Origin: an uncultured Prevotella sp.
GTDB lineage: Bacteria > Bacteroidota > Bacteroidia > Bacteroidales > Bacteroidaceae
Length of the DNA: 64,000 nt
Direction: 5' to 3'
Assembly: GCA_900540375.1 (NCBI GenBank)
Contig: UQFS01000017.1
Coordinates: forward strand, 1 to 64,000
Part shown: piece by piece, positions 1 through 8,510 of the stretch
How the letters are laid out: each line of letters begins with the position of its first letter
Numbering within the stretch: the first letter of the stretch is position 1
The notes under the pieces: generated by a model
Told to the model about the DNA's origin: nothing
Seen by the model: only the letters and a program-made list of their open reading frames with translations
Databases searched by the model: none
Made by a program: the position numbers and the translations under genes

Positions 1-194
1 ATGAATTGCTAATTTGTTTTTGCACCACTAAGTTAAGTGATTTTTTTGACATGGCAAAATCCTGAACAACTTTTTGTTGCTCAGAATGTTATAAAATATC
101 AGAGACTATTGTGGTGCGGATATAAGGATAAAGAAGAAAACCGCTGAACAAATTGTATATTTGAACAACCACAAACAAATATCGTTTACTATAT
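1..194. other. AT-rich leader region, no gene recognised
   Basis: I see no reading frame, RNA gene or clear TAnnTTTG promoter box in these 194 bases. The stretch is AT-rich, like the polysaccharide genes that follow, and probably lies inside the locus or carries its upstream control region. Confidence 0.4.
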
Positions 195-1475
195 ATGTCA
201 CATCAAGATATTGATGCAGCCAAACTACCCAATTTACTTCAGTTAGTTGATATTTTGAAGCGAAAGAGCTGTGAAATCATTGCTAAAAGAGATGCTAACG
301 GCCACATTGATTCAAATATGGAAGAGAGTTGGCATTCTATAAATATGGAATACTACAACCACGCTGACGAGGATAAATTCATCGTCGTACAAACTCAAAA
401 ACGTAGACATACATTGAAACCGAATTTGCGTAATTGTGGTTTTATTTATAGAGGACAAAGAAAGGAGTACCCTCACATTCTCTCATCATTTGCCAGAGAC
501 GAGTATGATAGTCAGGGAAATCCTCTCGTTCTGAAACAATTTCGTCCTAAACATTTGAGGTCAAATCTGTTAAGTGAAGATTTCATAGCTCTTCTTTTGA
601 CAAATCCTCTGTCGATGATGTTTGACAGAGGAATTATTTTAGAGCCAGAAAAGCGTCCATTTTTTATTAATATGAATTATTATGGTCTTGCTCAACATTA
701 TGGCTTCAAAACCGGCGTGGTGGATTTTACTACAGATATAAACGTAGCAGCATTCTTTGCATCGACGATTAGTGTTGGATATGATAAATACCGACCTCTC
801 ACAGATGAGAATATCAAAGCGAATCCCGTTGGTGTTATTTACGTCCATCCAATAATTCCTGATTTGACATTCAAGCCTATTTTTCCTTTCACGACAATAG
901 GTTTACAAATATATCCTCGAAGCGGGGCACAAAAGGGAATATTGTTCAATGAGGGTACCGTCCCAATTGAAGAATGTGTTCTACCTTTCCGTTTCCGACA
1001 AGAAGTTGGAATCTCAAAGTTTATTTTTGAAAGGATGCATGAAGGCAGTGATTTGTTCCCGAAAGATTCAATATGTATGTATGCAAAAGAGATTTTGGAA
1101 GGGAATGATGTGAGCGGATTGACATTTGCTCAGAATATGTATTCAAATCAGGATAATCTGGATGAAAATCTTTCTGATTTGAAACAAGAGAACATTCATG
1201 TCAACTGGCGCAAGCGAATGTATTTTACTCACAATATGCTCCATGATTTTGATCAAGACTTAAAGAATGGAATGTGGGAACAGTTCTGTAATCAAATCTA
1301 TTTTGGTGATTCTCAAGTGGGAAAGAAGATGCACGAGTCTCTCTTGAATCTCCCGAAAAACCCTGCATATCAAGTATATTTCAATATCAATGAATATTCT
1401 CGACTAACATATTATTGGCACTCAATGGACGTCAGGGCTAAACGTAATGAGGTCAACAAAATGTCTATTTCCTAA
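195..1475 (+). CDS. FRG-domain protein
   Basis: A 426-residue soluble protein with the signature blocks of the FRG domain: YRGQ at residues 85-88, GLAQHYGF at 164-171, DFTT at 177-180 and NVAAFFA at 183-189. FRG domains are widespread in bacteria and phages and their biochemical role is not settled. There is no signal peptide or membrane segment, so it should be cytoplasmic. The ATG at 195 is the only reasonable start. The flippase gene begins 12 nt after its stop, so the two are probably co-transcribed, although nothing links FRG proteins to polysaccharide synthesis. Family assignment is fairly safe; function is unknown. Confidence 0.75.
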   Translation: MSHQDIDAAKLPNLLQLVDILKRKSCEIIAKRDANGHIDSNMEESWHSINMEYYNHADEDKFIVVQTQKRRHTLKPNLRNCGFIYRGQRKEYPHILSSFARDEYDSQGNPLVLKQFRPKHLRSNLLSEDFIALLLTNPLSMMFDRGIILEPEKRPFFINMNYYGLAQHYGFKTGVVDFTTDINVAAFFASTISVGYDKYRPLTDENIKANPVGVIYVHPIIPDLTFKPIFPFTTIGLQIYPRSGAQKGILFNEGTVPIEECVLPFRFRQEVGISKFIFERMHEGSDLFPKDSICMYAKEILEGNDVSGLTFAQNMYSNQDNLDENLSDLKQENIHVNWRKRMYFTHNMLHDFDQDLKNGMWEQFCNQIYFGDSQVGKKMHESLLNLPKNPAYQVYFNINEYSRLTYYWHSMDVRAKRNEVNKMSIS

Positions 1476-1487
1476 TTTATATACTTA

Positions 1488-3020
1488 GTGGAAAAAATCT
1501 CTTCCAATAAGACCATTGCCAAGAACACATTGTTCCTGTATGGGAGAATGTTGTTTAATCTCGTAGTTTCGCTCTACACTTCAAGGGTTGTCCTGCAGGT
1601 TCTTGGGGTCGAAGATTTGGGAGTATATCAGGTGGTTGCAGGAATCGTTGCAATGTTTACATTTGTCAATGGCTCGTTGGCTGGTGCAACCTCACGTTTT
1701 TTAGCTTTCGAACTTGGCAGAAACGATTCACAGCGTTTGGCCCGTACGTTTGCGGCAACGCTCAATGTACATATTGTAACGGCAGCTATATTTTTTGTGG
1801 TATGCGAAACCATCGGACTTTGGCTGGCAAACTATAAGCTCAATATTCCCACGGGGCGAGAGGTTGCTGCCAATGTGGTCTATCAAGCCTCCATCCTGAT
1901 GACGATGCTGTCGCTGGTTCAGAGTCCATACAATGCTGCCATCATAGCCCATGAGCGAATGAAGGTTTTTGCTTATGTTGGTATTCTCGATACGCTTTTC
2001 AAGCTTTTAGCATGCTATGTGCTCTATATCACACCGTATGACAGACTGATGGTTTATGGAGCGGCGCTGTTAACTTTCACGGTGGTCATTAATCTGATAT
2101 ACTATATTTACTGCAGGCGCTCATTCACGGAGTGCCGTTTCCGATGGTCAGCAGACTGGAGTATTTCCAAACCGATACTTGTTTTCTCCGGATGGGAACT
2201 AATCGGAGATTTCAGTTTGATAGCAAAAAATCAGGGCGTGAACATTCTGTTGAATATATTCTATGGTGTAGCAGTCAACGCTGCTTGCGGCTTTGCCAAC
2301 ACAGTTTATGGAGCTATTTCTGGCTTTTCTAATAACTTTATGGTATCAGTTCGTCCTGCCATAACAAAGTCGTACTCTATGAATGATTTTGGACGTCTCA
2401 ACGATTTAATAAATCAAGCGTCTAAGTTCTCTTTTGCATTAATATTATTATTGACAGTACCCGTAATATTTGATGGCAATTACATATTTTATCTTTGGCT
2501 GAAAAATCCACCTGAATATACTGTTATTTTTAGCAGATTTACGCTTTTGACATTGATAATCGCTGTATTATTCTCTCCAATTGCTTACGCAATAAATGCC
2601 ACCGGGAAGAATAAATACATATCGTTATTGCATGGGCCAGCCTTGCTTTGTATTTTGCCTATCACATACTTTGCTTTGAAAGGTAATGGTCGCCCGTATA
2701 CTCCTTTTCTAATAACTCTTGTTGTAGAGCTTGTGTGCTTTAATATTTTTCCGTTTTTGTTGAAAATAGTTCTTGCCGAGTTTCAGTTAGGGCACTACTA
2801 TCGCAAGACCATCCTACCTTGTTGTGTGGTCATATCGTTAGTATTTGCTGCTGTATTCTTAGCAAATAAATTTATCTTGTTTGGCAATCCGTTTTTACAA
2901 TTACTGTTTGTGATAATTATATCTTCAATGTGTATATGTTTGTTCTCCTATAGATTACTGTTGTCGGCGGAAGAACGCAAAATCATATTACAAAAGTTAG
3001 TTTCATTAAAACGCAGGTAG
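1488..3020 (+). CDS. Polysaccharide flippase (Wzx/MATE-like)
   Basis: A 510-residue integral membrane protein with about 12-14 hydrophobic segments along its whole length. The N-terminus (KNTLFLYGRMLFNLVVSLYT, then SRVVLQVLGVEDLGVYQVV) is typical of Bacteroidetes oligosaccharide-repeat flippases of the MATE-like superfamily. It would move undecaprenyl-linked repeat units across the inner membrane for Wzy-dependent assembly. The start is a GTG at 1488; no ATG is available near the conserved N-terminal block. The partner polymerase is the EpsG-like gene at 9754. The next gene follows within a few bases. Confidence 0.88.
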   Translation: MEKISSNKTIAKNTLFLYGRMLFNLVVSLYTSRVVLQVLGVEDLGVYQVVAGIVAMFTFVNGSLAGATSRFLAFELGRNDSQRLARTFAATLNVHIVTAAIFFVVCETIGLWLANYKLNIPTGREVAANVVYQASILMTMLSLVQSPYNAAIIAHERMKVFAYVGILDTLFKLLACYVLYITPYDRLMVYGAALLTFTVVINLIYYIYCRRSFTECRFRWSADWSISKPILVFSGWELIGDFSLIAKNQGVNILLNIFYGVAVNAACGFANTVYGAISGFSNNFMVSVRPAITKSYSMNDFGRLNDLINQASKFSFALILLLTVPVIFDGNYIFYLWLKNPPEYTVIFSRFTLLTLIIAVLFSPIAYAINATGKNKYISLLHGPALLCILPITYFALKGNGRPYTPFLITLVVELVCFNIFPFLLKIVLAEFQLGHYYRKTILPCCVVISLVFAAVFLANKFILFGNPFLQLLFVIIISSMCICLFSYRLLLSAEERKIILQKLVSLKRR

Positions 3021-3024
3021 ATTG

Positions 3025-3918
3025 ATGAGAAAATTATATGCAGTGAACTTCTTTTCTCCAGGTCCTCGAGGAGAAGGAGAAATATATAGAAAAGTTAGAG
3101 ATTATAATACAAAGACAGCCTATACAAGGGGAAAGGTAGATCGTGTTTTTGAATACGAGGACCGGGATATTACTCCATTAAAGGAAGAATGCCCTGAAAT
3201 TATGGGTATTTCACGTGGAGCAGGTCTGTGGCTATGGAAGCCATATATTATTTATGATGCCCTAACTAAAATAGAAGAAGGAGATTACCTGTTTTATTGC
3301 GATGCCGGCTCTATTTATTGGAATGATGTACATCAGTTGGTAAAGGTAATGGTAAGAGATAATATCTCTATTATGCCATTTGAATTGCCATTGATAGCAA
3401 GGTGTTGGACAAAGCATGAAACATTTGTACAAATGGGCTGCACTGACTTTGACCACAACCAGTGCCAAGCTACATTCCTGCTCATGAAGAATAGTTTAGA
3501 AGCACGAAGTTTTATAAAAGAATGGCTTGAGCATAGCAAGGACATAAAAAAACTTAGCGGAAAGCACTTTTTCAGTGAGATACAAGAGTTTCCAGAATAT
3601 ATCTCGCACCGAGAAGACCAATCAATATTAGATATTTTGGTGAGAAAGCATAATCTCCAAACATATAGGGAACCATCAGACCATGGATATATTAAAACCT
3701 GGTATAAGGGTTATGGTAATGCGTTTAATTTAAGAAAATTCAAAAATTCGCCATACGGTATTATCGTTCTAAATCCCCGAAAAAGTGATCCATTTCTTTA
3801 CGAGAGGAATACTCGGCGTTTTCTCTTAAAAAAGAAATTTGGCTTGGAGAGCGAGTTTATGATAAAAATTAAAGGAAGAATTTTCGCGTTGTTAAACAAG
3901 AAGGTAGTAAATAAATGA
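3025..3918 (+). CDS. Putative glycosyltransferase of polysaccharide locus
   Basis: A 297-residue protein with no membrane segment. The block RGAGLWLWKPYIIYDAL followed by GDYLFYCDAGS resembles GT-A fold transferases found in capsule loci, where the DAGS acts as a DxD-like metal/nucleotide site. I cannot name the family with certainty. A TTG at 3022 extends the frame by one codon, but the ATG at 3025 is the natural start. The stop overlaps the next start (ATGA at 3915-3918), so it is translationally coupled to the fucosyltransferase. Confidence 0.65.
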   Translation: MRKLYAVNFFSPGPRGEGEIYRKVRDYNTKTAYTRGKVDRVFEYEDRDITPLKEECPEIMGISRGAGLWLWKPYIIYDALTKIEEGDYLFYCDAGSIYWNDVHQLVKVMVRDNISIMPFELPLIARCWTKHETFVQMGCTDFDHNQCQATFLLMKNSLEARSFIKEWLEHSKDIKKLSGKHFFSEIQEFPEYISHREDQSILDILVRKHNLQTYREPSDHGYIKTWYKGYGNAFNLRKFKNSPYGIIVLNPRKSDPFLYERNTRRFLLKKKFGLESEFMIKIKGRIFALLNKKVVNK

Positions 3919-4874
3919 TTTGCAACTATTTTTCGGGGCGCACCGGTAATCAGATGTTTCAATATGCTTTTGCACGAAAGCTGATGGAACTTCGGAATAA
4001 TAAAGACGAAATGGTGTTTAATTTCAGCCTTTTGTCGCAGCATAAGGCTGGCGAAAAGGACTACAAGGACACCTTTGAGGATTTTTGTGTCGTGCCATAT
4101 CGTGTGGACAACGGAAATTTAACCATGAAATATGGCTCTTTCCAGCAGAAGTCTATTTATCTTTTATTCCAATTGTCAAGTAGATTCTTCGGTAATCATA
4201 TAAGCAAAACAGAATGGTTTCGTAGGTTCAGGAAGAGGGGTTTGTTGTTTTCTGAATACAACAACCATAACTACTCTGAGTTTGCAGAGATAGTAGAGAA
4301 GTCAGAAGAAATGAGCAATCTGGTGATGTACGGGAAGTTTGAGAATCCCGACTTCTTTCAGGGTATCAAGCCCATTCTCCAGCAGGAATTTACTCCCAAG
4401 CATGCTCCTCTTGATACAAACAGGGAGCTTTATGATACAATTACACAGAACAATACGGTTTGCGTGCACATAAGACGGGGTGACTTCTTAAGTGAAGAAT
4501 TTAGAAATGATTTTTATGTGTGTGATGAGGATTACTATCGCAAAGCTATAAATTTAATTCTGGAGAGGGTAGACACCCCCGTGTTTTTCTTCTGCTCAAA
4601 TGATATAGAGTGGGTAAAGCAAACGCTTAAGATAGACGCACCGTGCTATTATGAGCCGGAGACGAATCCCCTGTGGGAAACTTTCAGAATGATGTATAGT
4701 TGTAAGCATTTCATAATATCTAACAGTACGCTAAGCTGGTGGGCACAGTACCTGTCAAGAAATGAAGATAAAATAGTGGTATCACCCGATAGATGGTATA
4801 ACAATCCGGAGATGAATGCAAACGCCAGGCTCCTGCAAGATGACTTTATAAGGATAAATACTAAGTGCCTATAA
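3915..4874 (+). CDS. GT11 alpha-1,2-fucosyltransferase-like
   Basis: A 319-residue cytoplasmic glycosyltransferase of family GT11. The N-terminal block GRTGNQMFQYAFA (residues 8-20), HIRRGD (185-190, the GDP-binding motif) and SNSTLSWW (269-276) are the three family signatures in the right order. It should transfer fucose from GDP-fucose to the growing repeat unit, usually to galactose in alpha-1,2 linkage. The precursor route starts with GDP-mannose, made by the guanylyltransferase at 44577; GDP-mannose dehydratase and fucose synthase are not in this window. It overlaps the previous gene by 4 nt. Confidence 0.88.
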   Translation: MICNYFSGRTGNQMFQYAFARKLMELRNNKDEMVFNFSLLSQHKAGEKDYKDTFEDFCVVPYRVDNGNLTMKYGSFQQKSIYLLFQLSSRFFGNHISKTEWFRRFRKRGLLFSEYNNHNYSEFAEIVEKSEEMSNLVMYGKFENPDFFQGIKPILQQEFTPKHAPLDTNRELYDTITQNNTVCVHIRRGDFLSEEFRNDFYVCDEDYYRKAINLILERVDTPVFFFCSNDIEWVKQTLKIDAPCYYEPETNPLWETFRMMYSCKHFIISNSTLSWWAQYLSRNEDKIVVSPDRWYNNPEMNANARLLQDDFIRINTKCL

Positions 4875-5033
4875 CGAAGTTATTATACTTATATTTGAGG
4901 ACCAATAAGGTGCTTATTCATTAATGTTATATTACAGAGGGGAACTAATTAAGGTGTCATCATTTTGTCTAATGCTGTGTGTAGAGGTAATTAACAATTT
5001 GTCAAACTCTGGTTAAATACTTAAGTTGCAATT

Positions 5034-6047
5034 ATGAATATTGATTTTGTTATATATTGGGTAGATGGTTCGGATGTGGAATGGCAGAAGAAAAAGGCTT
5101 TTTACAAAGGCTCTGCTTATCAGAATAGTGCTGCCAGATATCGTGACTGGGATTTTCTGCGTTATTGGTTTAGAGCTGTGGAACAGTATGCACCTTGGGT
5201 GAATCATATATATTTTGTAGCCGATAATCAGAAACCGGAGTGGATAAACTGGGCTTTGTCCAAAGTAACCTATGTTGATCATCGCGATTTTATCCCGCAA
5301 GAGTTTTTACCAACCTTCCAAGCCAACACAATAGAGGACAATCTACATCGGATAAGTGGCCTTAGTGAACATTTTGTAGTGTTTAATGATGATATGTTTA
5401 TTAATAGGCCAATTAAACCTGACTATTATTTTAAAGAAGGTTTGCCATGCGATGCAACGTTGGAGCATCTTTTTATTAGTGCCAGTTATAGTAAAAAAGG
5501 AAAATGGGGAATCAGTATTATGGAGTTTTGCGACGTACAGTTGCTAAATGCCCATTTTAACAGGAAGGTAGTTACAAAAAGTAATCCCAAGGCATGGTAT
5601 GGAAGTTATTTAGGTTGGAAATATAGATTGCAGGCTTATATTATTCGGCTTTTTGGGCGAAAAGAGTTCTGCCATTTTTACACACCTCATAATGAAAAGG
5701 CTTTTTTAAAAACTGTTTATAATGAGGTATGGGAGAAGGAGCCGGAAGTGTTAGCCAAGAGTTGTTCAAAATTTAGAGAAGATGTTAGCATCAATAATTA
5801 TTTTTTTAGATATTGGCAATTGGCTTCAAATCGTTTTTATCCAACTAAATTAAATGGAAAGCGTATTATTCCAATCTGTGAGGAGAATATGGATATGATA
5901 CGCCAAGCCATGTTCGACCCTGATATCAAGTCATTATGCCTGAATGATTCTTCTTTCTGTACAGACGAATATTTCGAGACGGCAAAGGGTTTGCTCATCG
6001 ATTGGTTTGAAGAAAAGTTTCCCCAAAAGTCATCTTTTGAACTATAA
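5034..6047 (+). CDS. Stealth-family capsular sugar-phosphate transferase
   Basis: A 337-residue protein with Stealth conserved regions. CR1 is IDFVIYWVDGSDVEW at residues 3-17. CR2 contains RYRDWDFLRYWFRAVE, a FVADNQKPEW block and VFNDDMFINRP. Stealth proteins transfer hexose-1-phosphate units and so create phosphodiester links in capsules; relatives include bacterial capsule polymerases and animal GlcNAc-1-phosphotransferase. This suggests the polymer contains a phosphodiester-linked sugar. A 159-nt AT-rich gap with no recognised signal separates it from the fucosyltransferase gene. The stop is 3 nt before the next ATG. Confidence 0.87.
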   Translation: MNIDFVIYWVDGSDVEWQKKKAFYKGSAYQNSAARYRDWDFLRYWFRAVEQYAPWVNHIYFVADNQKPEWINWALSKVTYVDHRDFIPQEFLPTFQANTIEDNLHRISGLSEHFVVFNDDMFINRPIKPDYYFKEGLPCDATLEHLFISASYSKKGKWGISIMEFCDVQLLNAHFNRKVVTKSNPKAWYGSYLGWKYRLQAYIIRLFGRKEFCHFYTPHNEKAFLKTVYNEVWEKEPEVLAKSCSKFREDVSINNYFFRYWQLASNRFYPTKLNGKRIIPICEENMDMIRQAMFDPDIKSLCLNDSSFCTDEYFETAKGLLIDWFEEKFPQKSSFEL

Positions 6048-6050
6048 CTT

Positions 6051-6764
6051 ATGCAGGTTACCACATTTTTAGACTTTCTCAAAGGAGTCGCGATTATCGC
6101 GGTAATTCTCTTTCATGCGGGAATCTTTACATACGGCTACTTAGGTGTAGAGATCTTTCTGGTTGTCGCGGGTTATCTCACTACTAAAAGCATTGTCCGC
6201 TCATTAGAACGAGGTGACTTTGGCTACTGGAGATTCATTTTCGGTCGAATGACTCGTTTGTGGCCATTGGTGGTAGTGGTCTGCGCGGTATCGTTGTCGC
6301 TTGGCTACTTCCTGATGTTACCAGACAGCTATAAGAACACAGCGGAGACTGCTTTGGGCAGCCTGTTGTTTTCAAACAACTTCGTTCAATATATTACAGC
6401 GGGCGACTATTGGGATGTCTCCAACGATTTCAAGCCGCTAATGCACACTTGGTATGTGGGTTTGTTGGTACAGTTTTATGTAGTCTTTCCGTTGATCTTG
6501 ATGTTGGCTCATCGTTTCGCATCGAGAGGGCATAAGTCGTCTTTGATGGTGTTGCTTGTCATAGGCTTGATCTCGCTTATCATCTATTTGCTGCCACAGA
6601 TTCCAACTGCCGTTCATTTTTATATGTTGCCCAGCAGGTTGTTTGAATTTATGTGCGGAGGTTGTGTTGCTCTGTTACCTTGCAGGACGGAGGTGAAGCA
6701 TAAAGACTACTTGCTGAAAAGGATTGGCCTATTGTTACTTTACTCCATCGGGGAAGTTGATTAG
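6051..6764 (+). pseudogene. Acyltransferase-3/SGNH protein, internally deleted
   Basis: The 237-codon frame encodes the first half of an OafA/YrhL-type O-acyltransferase: LDFLKGVAIIAVILFHAG at the start, then EIFLVVAGYLTTKSI, FIFGRMTRLWPL and HTWYVGLLVQFYVVFP, with about six to seven membrane segments. Intact relatives with a periplasmic SGNH domain exceed 600 residues. This frame ends abruptly at 6764. Directly beyond, in the +1 frame, lies the end of an SGNH domain (see 6754-6864), so the middle of the gene has been deleted and the junction is out of frame. An O-acetylation step is probably lost or taken over by the intact gene at 6848. Confidence 0.75.
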
Positions 6765-6864
6765 CCATGATGGCCTGCATCTCACACGGGCAGGTGCTCA
6801 ATATTACGCAAACCTATATGATGTCACAAAATATTTTATAATTCACAATGGTGAAAAAAACTAA
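6754..6864 (+). pseudogene. C-terminal SGNH-domain remnant
   Basis: Read from 6754, the sequence encodes SHDGLHLTRAGAQYYA and then about 17 more codons before a TAA at 6862. The D-G-x-H-L-T block followed by a small-residue turn is the catalytic Asp/His block near the end of SGNH hydrolase domains fused to acyltransferase-3 proteins. There is no start codon and it overlaps the beginning of the next gene (6848), so it is a leftover of the gene at 6051. Confidence 0.6.
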
Positions 6865-7810
6865 CGATTTAGGTCTAATATCTAAGTATAGAGGGGAATT
6901 GATGGGGGTGGCAATCCTGCTGGTATTGACATTTCATGCCTTTCTGTATACCTCCGCCCCAGATTTACTAAAGACTATCACTGGAACCGGGAAAATAGGA
7001 GTAGATATTTTTCTTATCTTATCAGCGGTTGGATTGTATTTCTCTATAAAAAAGAAACCCAGGTTAATTTCTTTTTATAAAAAAAGAGTTATCAGAATTC
7101 TGCCTACTTATTTCTTATTAGCTTTTCCTTATTTTCTTTATACAGCCTATACCAAACATACAGGGCTTGCGGGTTTTTGTGCAGATATAACATTCTATAC
7201 TTCATGGTTAGGGGGAGATAATCCTTACTATTTTATAGAGTTAATTTTGATATGTTATATCATTATGCCTTTACTTTACCATTTATCAGAGTATAAATGG
7301 GGTTTGGCCTTTATTATGCTGCTCTGCTGCCTGTGTTATTATTTGAGTGCACATGTAGGGAGGAATGAAGTTGTTGTAAATAGAATACCTATTTTCGCTA
7401 TAAGTGTAGTTGGAGCAAAATGGGTATACCGTAAAGTTCATATACCATATTTGGAATTTGGTTCTCTTTTCTTGATGATTTCTATCATATTTATAGCCAA
7501 CATGTTTACTTTTTCCTGCATCATGGTAGATAGAATCATTTATTCTATATTCTCAATTCCATTCTTGATAACTATCGCCATTTTACTTGATTCATACAAG
7601 TTGGATAAACTAAAGAAGATGTTACGTTTTTGTGGGACTATCACTTTAGAGATTTATATGATTAATTTTCCGGTGATAGCATTGTTGACAAGAATGTTTG
7701 ATAATGTCTATTTGATAGCGTGCCTAACCTTTGTTATTACTATAGGCCTGTCATATTTTGCACATCAGGTGATTGATAAAAGTTTAAGTAGAGTTGGTTT
7801 GATAACATGA
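6848..7810 (+). CDS. Acyltransferase-3 family membrane protein
   Basis: A 320-residue protein with about ten hydrophobic segments and the acyltransferase-3 N-terminus (residues 12-35 include YRGELMGVAILLVLTFHAF with the conserved His; then IGVDIFLILSAVGLYFSI and FYKKRVIRILPTY). Members O-acetylate surface sugars using acyl groups delivered across the inner membrane. Full-length for the short form without an SGNH domain. It follows the broken acyltransferase gene, and its stop overlaps the next start (ATGA, 7807-7810), so it is coupled to the hexapeptide acetyltransferase. Confidence 0.82.
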   Translation: MVKKTNDLGLISKYRGELMGVAILLVLTFHAFLYTSAPDLLKTITGTGKIGVDIFLILSAVGLYFSIKKKPRLISFYKKRVIRILPTYFLLAFPYFLYTAYTKHTGLAGFCADITFYTSWLGGDNPYYFIELILICYIIMPLLYHLSEYKWGLAFIMLLCCLCYYLSAHVGRNEVVVNRIPIFAISVVGAKWVYRKVHIPYLEFGSLFLMISIIFIANMFTFSCIMVDRIIYSIFSIPFLITIAILLDSYKLDKLKKMLRFCGTITLEIYMINFPVIALLTRMFDNVYLIACLTFVITIGLSYFAHQVIDKSLSRVGLIT

Positions 7811-8499
7811 TGTTGAATTTGATATTTGTTTTATTAGCACTTTCTTATTTAAAGACTATTCTTGTTGCTTTGATTTATCCTTGGCAATCGTTTACTTATC
7901 ATGCATGGAAGAGAAACGGCTCGTTATTGAGAATTTTATCTATTCCATATAAGGGCGTTCTTAGTTTGACCTATTCAGGTTGGGAAAAATTCTCTATGGT
8001 TTATATCTCTAAATTACCCTCCAAGCATTTGCGTAAATGGGCATATTCTGGGTTGGGAGCAGAGCTGGGTAAGAATGTTGTGCTAAGATACCAGACCGAG
8101 ATTTGGTGTCCCTATAAACTGAAAATAGGTAGAGGTTCTATAGTTGGGTATAACAATCTGTTGGATGCCCGAAATGGAATCGAGATTGGTGAACATGTGA
8201 ATTTTTCGGCTAACGTATCTGTCTATACGGAGCAGCATGACTATCGGGATATCGATTTTGCCTGTTCAAAGACTGAGAAGAAGATGGTAAGGATTGGCAC
8301 ACGAGCATGGATTGGTCCAAACGTCATCATCCTACCAGGTGTGACAATAGGCGAAGGGGCAGTCTGTGCTGCAGGATGTGTTGTTACCAAAGACGTAGAG
8401 CCATTTACAGTGGTAGCCGGCGTGCCGGCAAAGAAGGTGAATGACCGGCCAACGAATTTAAGATATGAGTTTGACGGACGCGAGAGTCGAATTTATTAA
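7807..8499 (+). CDS. Hexapeptide-repeat (LbH) acetyltransferase
   Basis: A 230-residue protein. An N-terminal hydrophobic/amphipathic stretch (about 1-30) precedes a left-handed beta-helix at about 85-205 with repeats such as LKIGRGSIVG, GIEIGEHVNF, IGPNVIILPG and VTIGEGAVCA. His144 in EQHDYRD is the likely catalytic base, and the ending VAGVPAKKV is typical of WcaF/NodL-type sugar O-acetyltransferases using acetyl-CoA. It probably acetylates a repeat-unit sugar in the cytoplasm. Two ATGs stand at the start (7807, 7810); the first overlaps the preceding stop. Confidence 0.85.
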   Translation: MMLNLIFVLLALSYLKTILVALIYPWQSFTYHAWKRNGSLLRILSIPYKGVLSLTYSGWEKFSMVYISKLPSKHLRKWAYSGLGAELGKNVVLRYQTEIWCPYKLKIGRGSIVGYNNLLDARNGIEIGEHVNFSANVSVYTEQHDYRDIDFACSKTEKKMVRIGTRAWIGPNVIILPGVTIGEGAVCAAGCVVTKDVEPFTVVAGVPAKKVNDRPTNLRYEFDGRESRIY

Positions 8500-8510
8500 A
8501 CAGAACGAAC

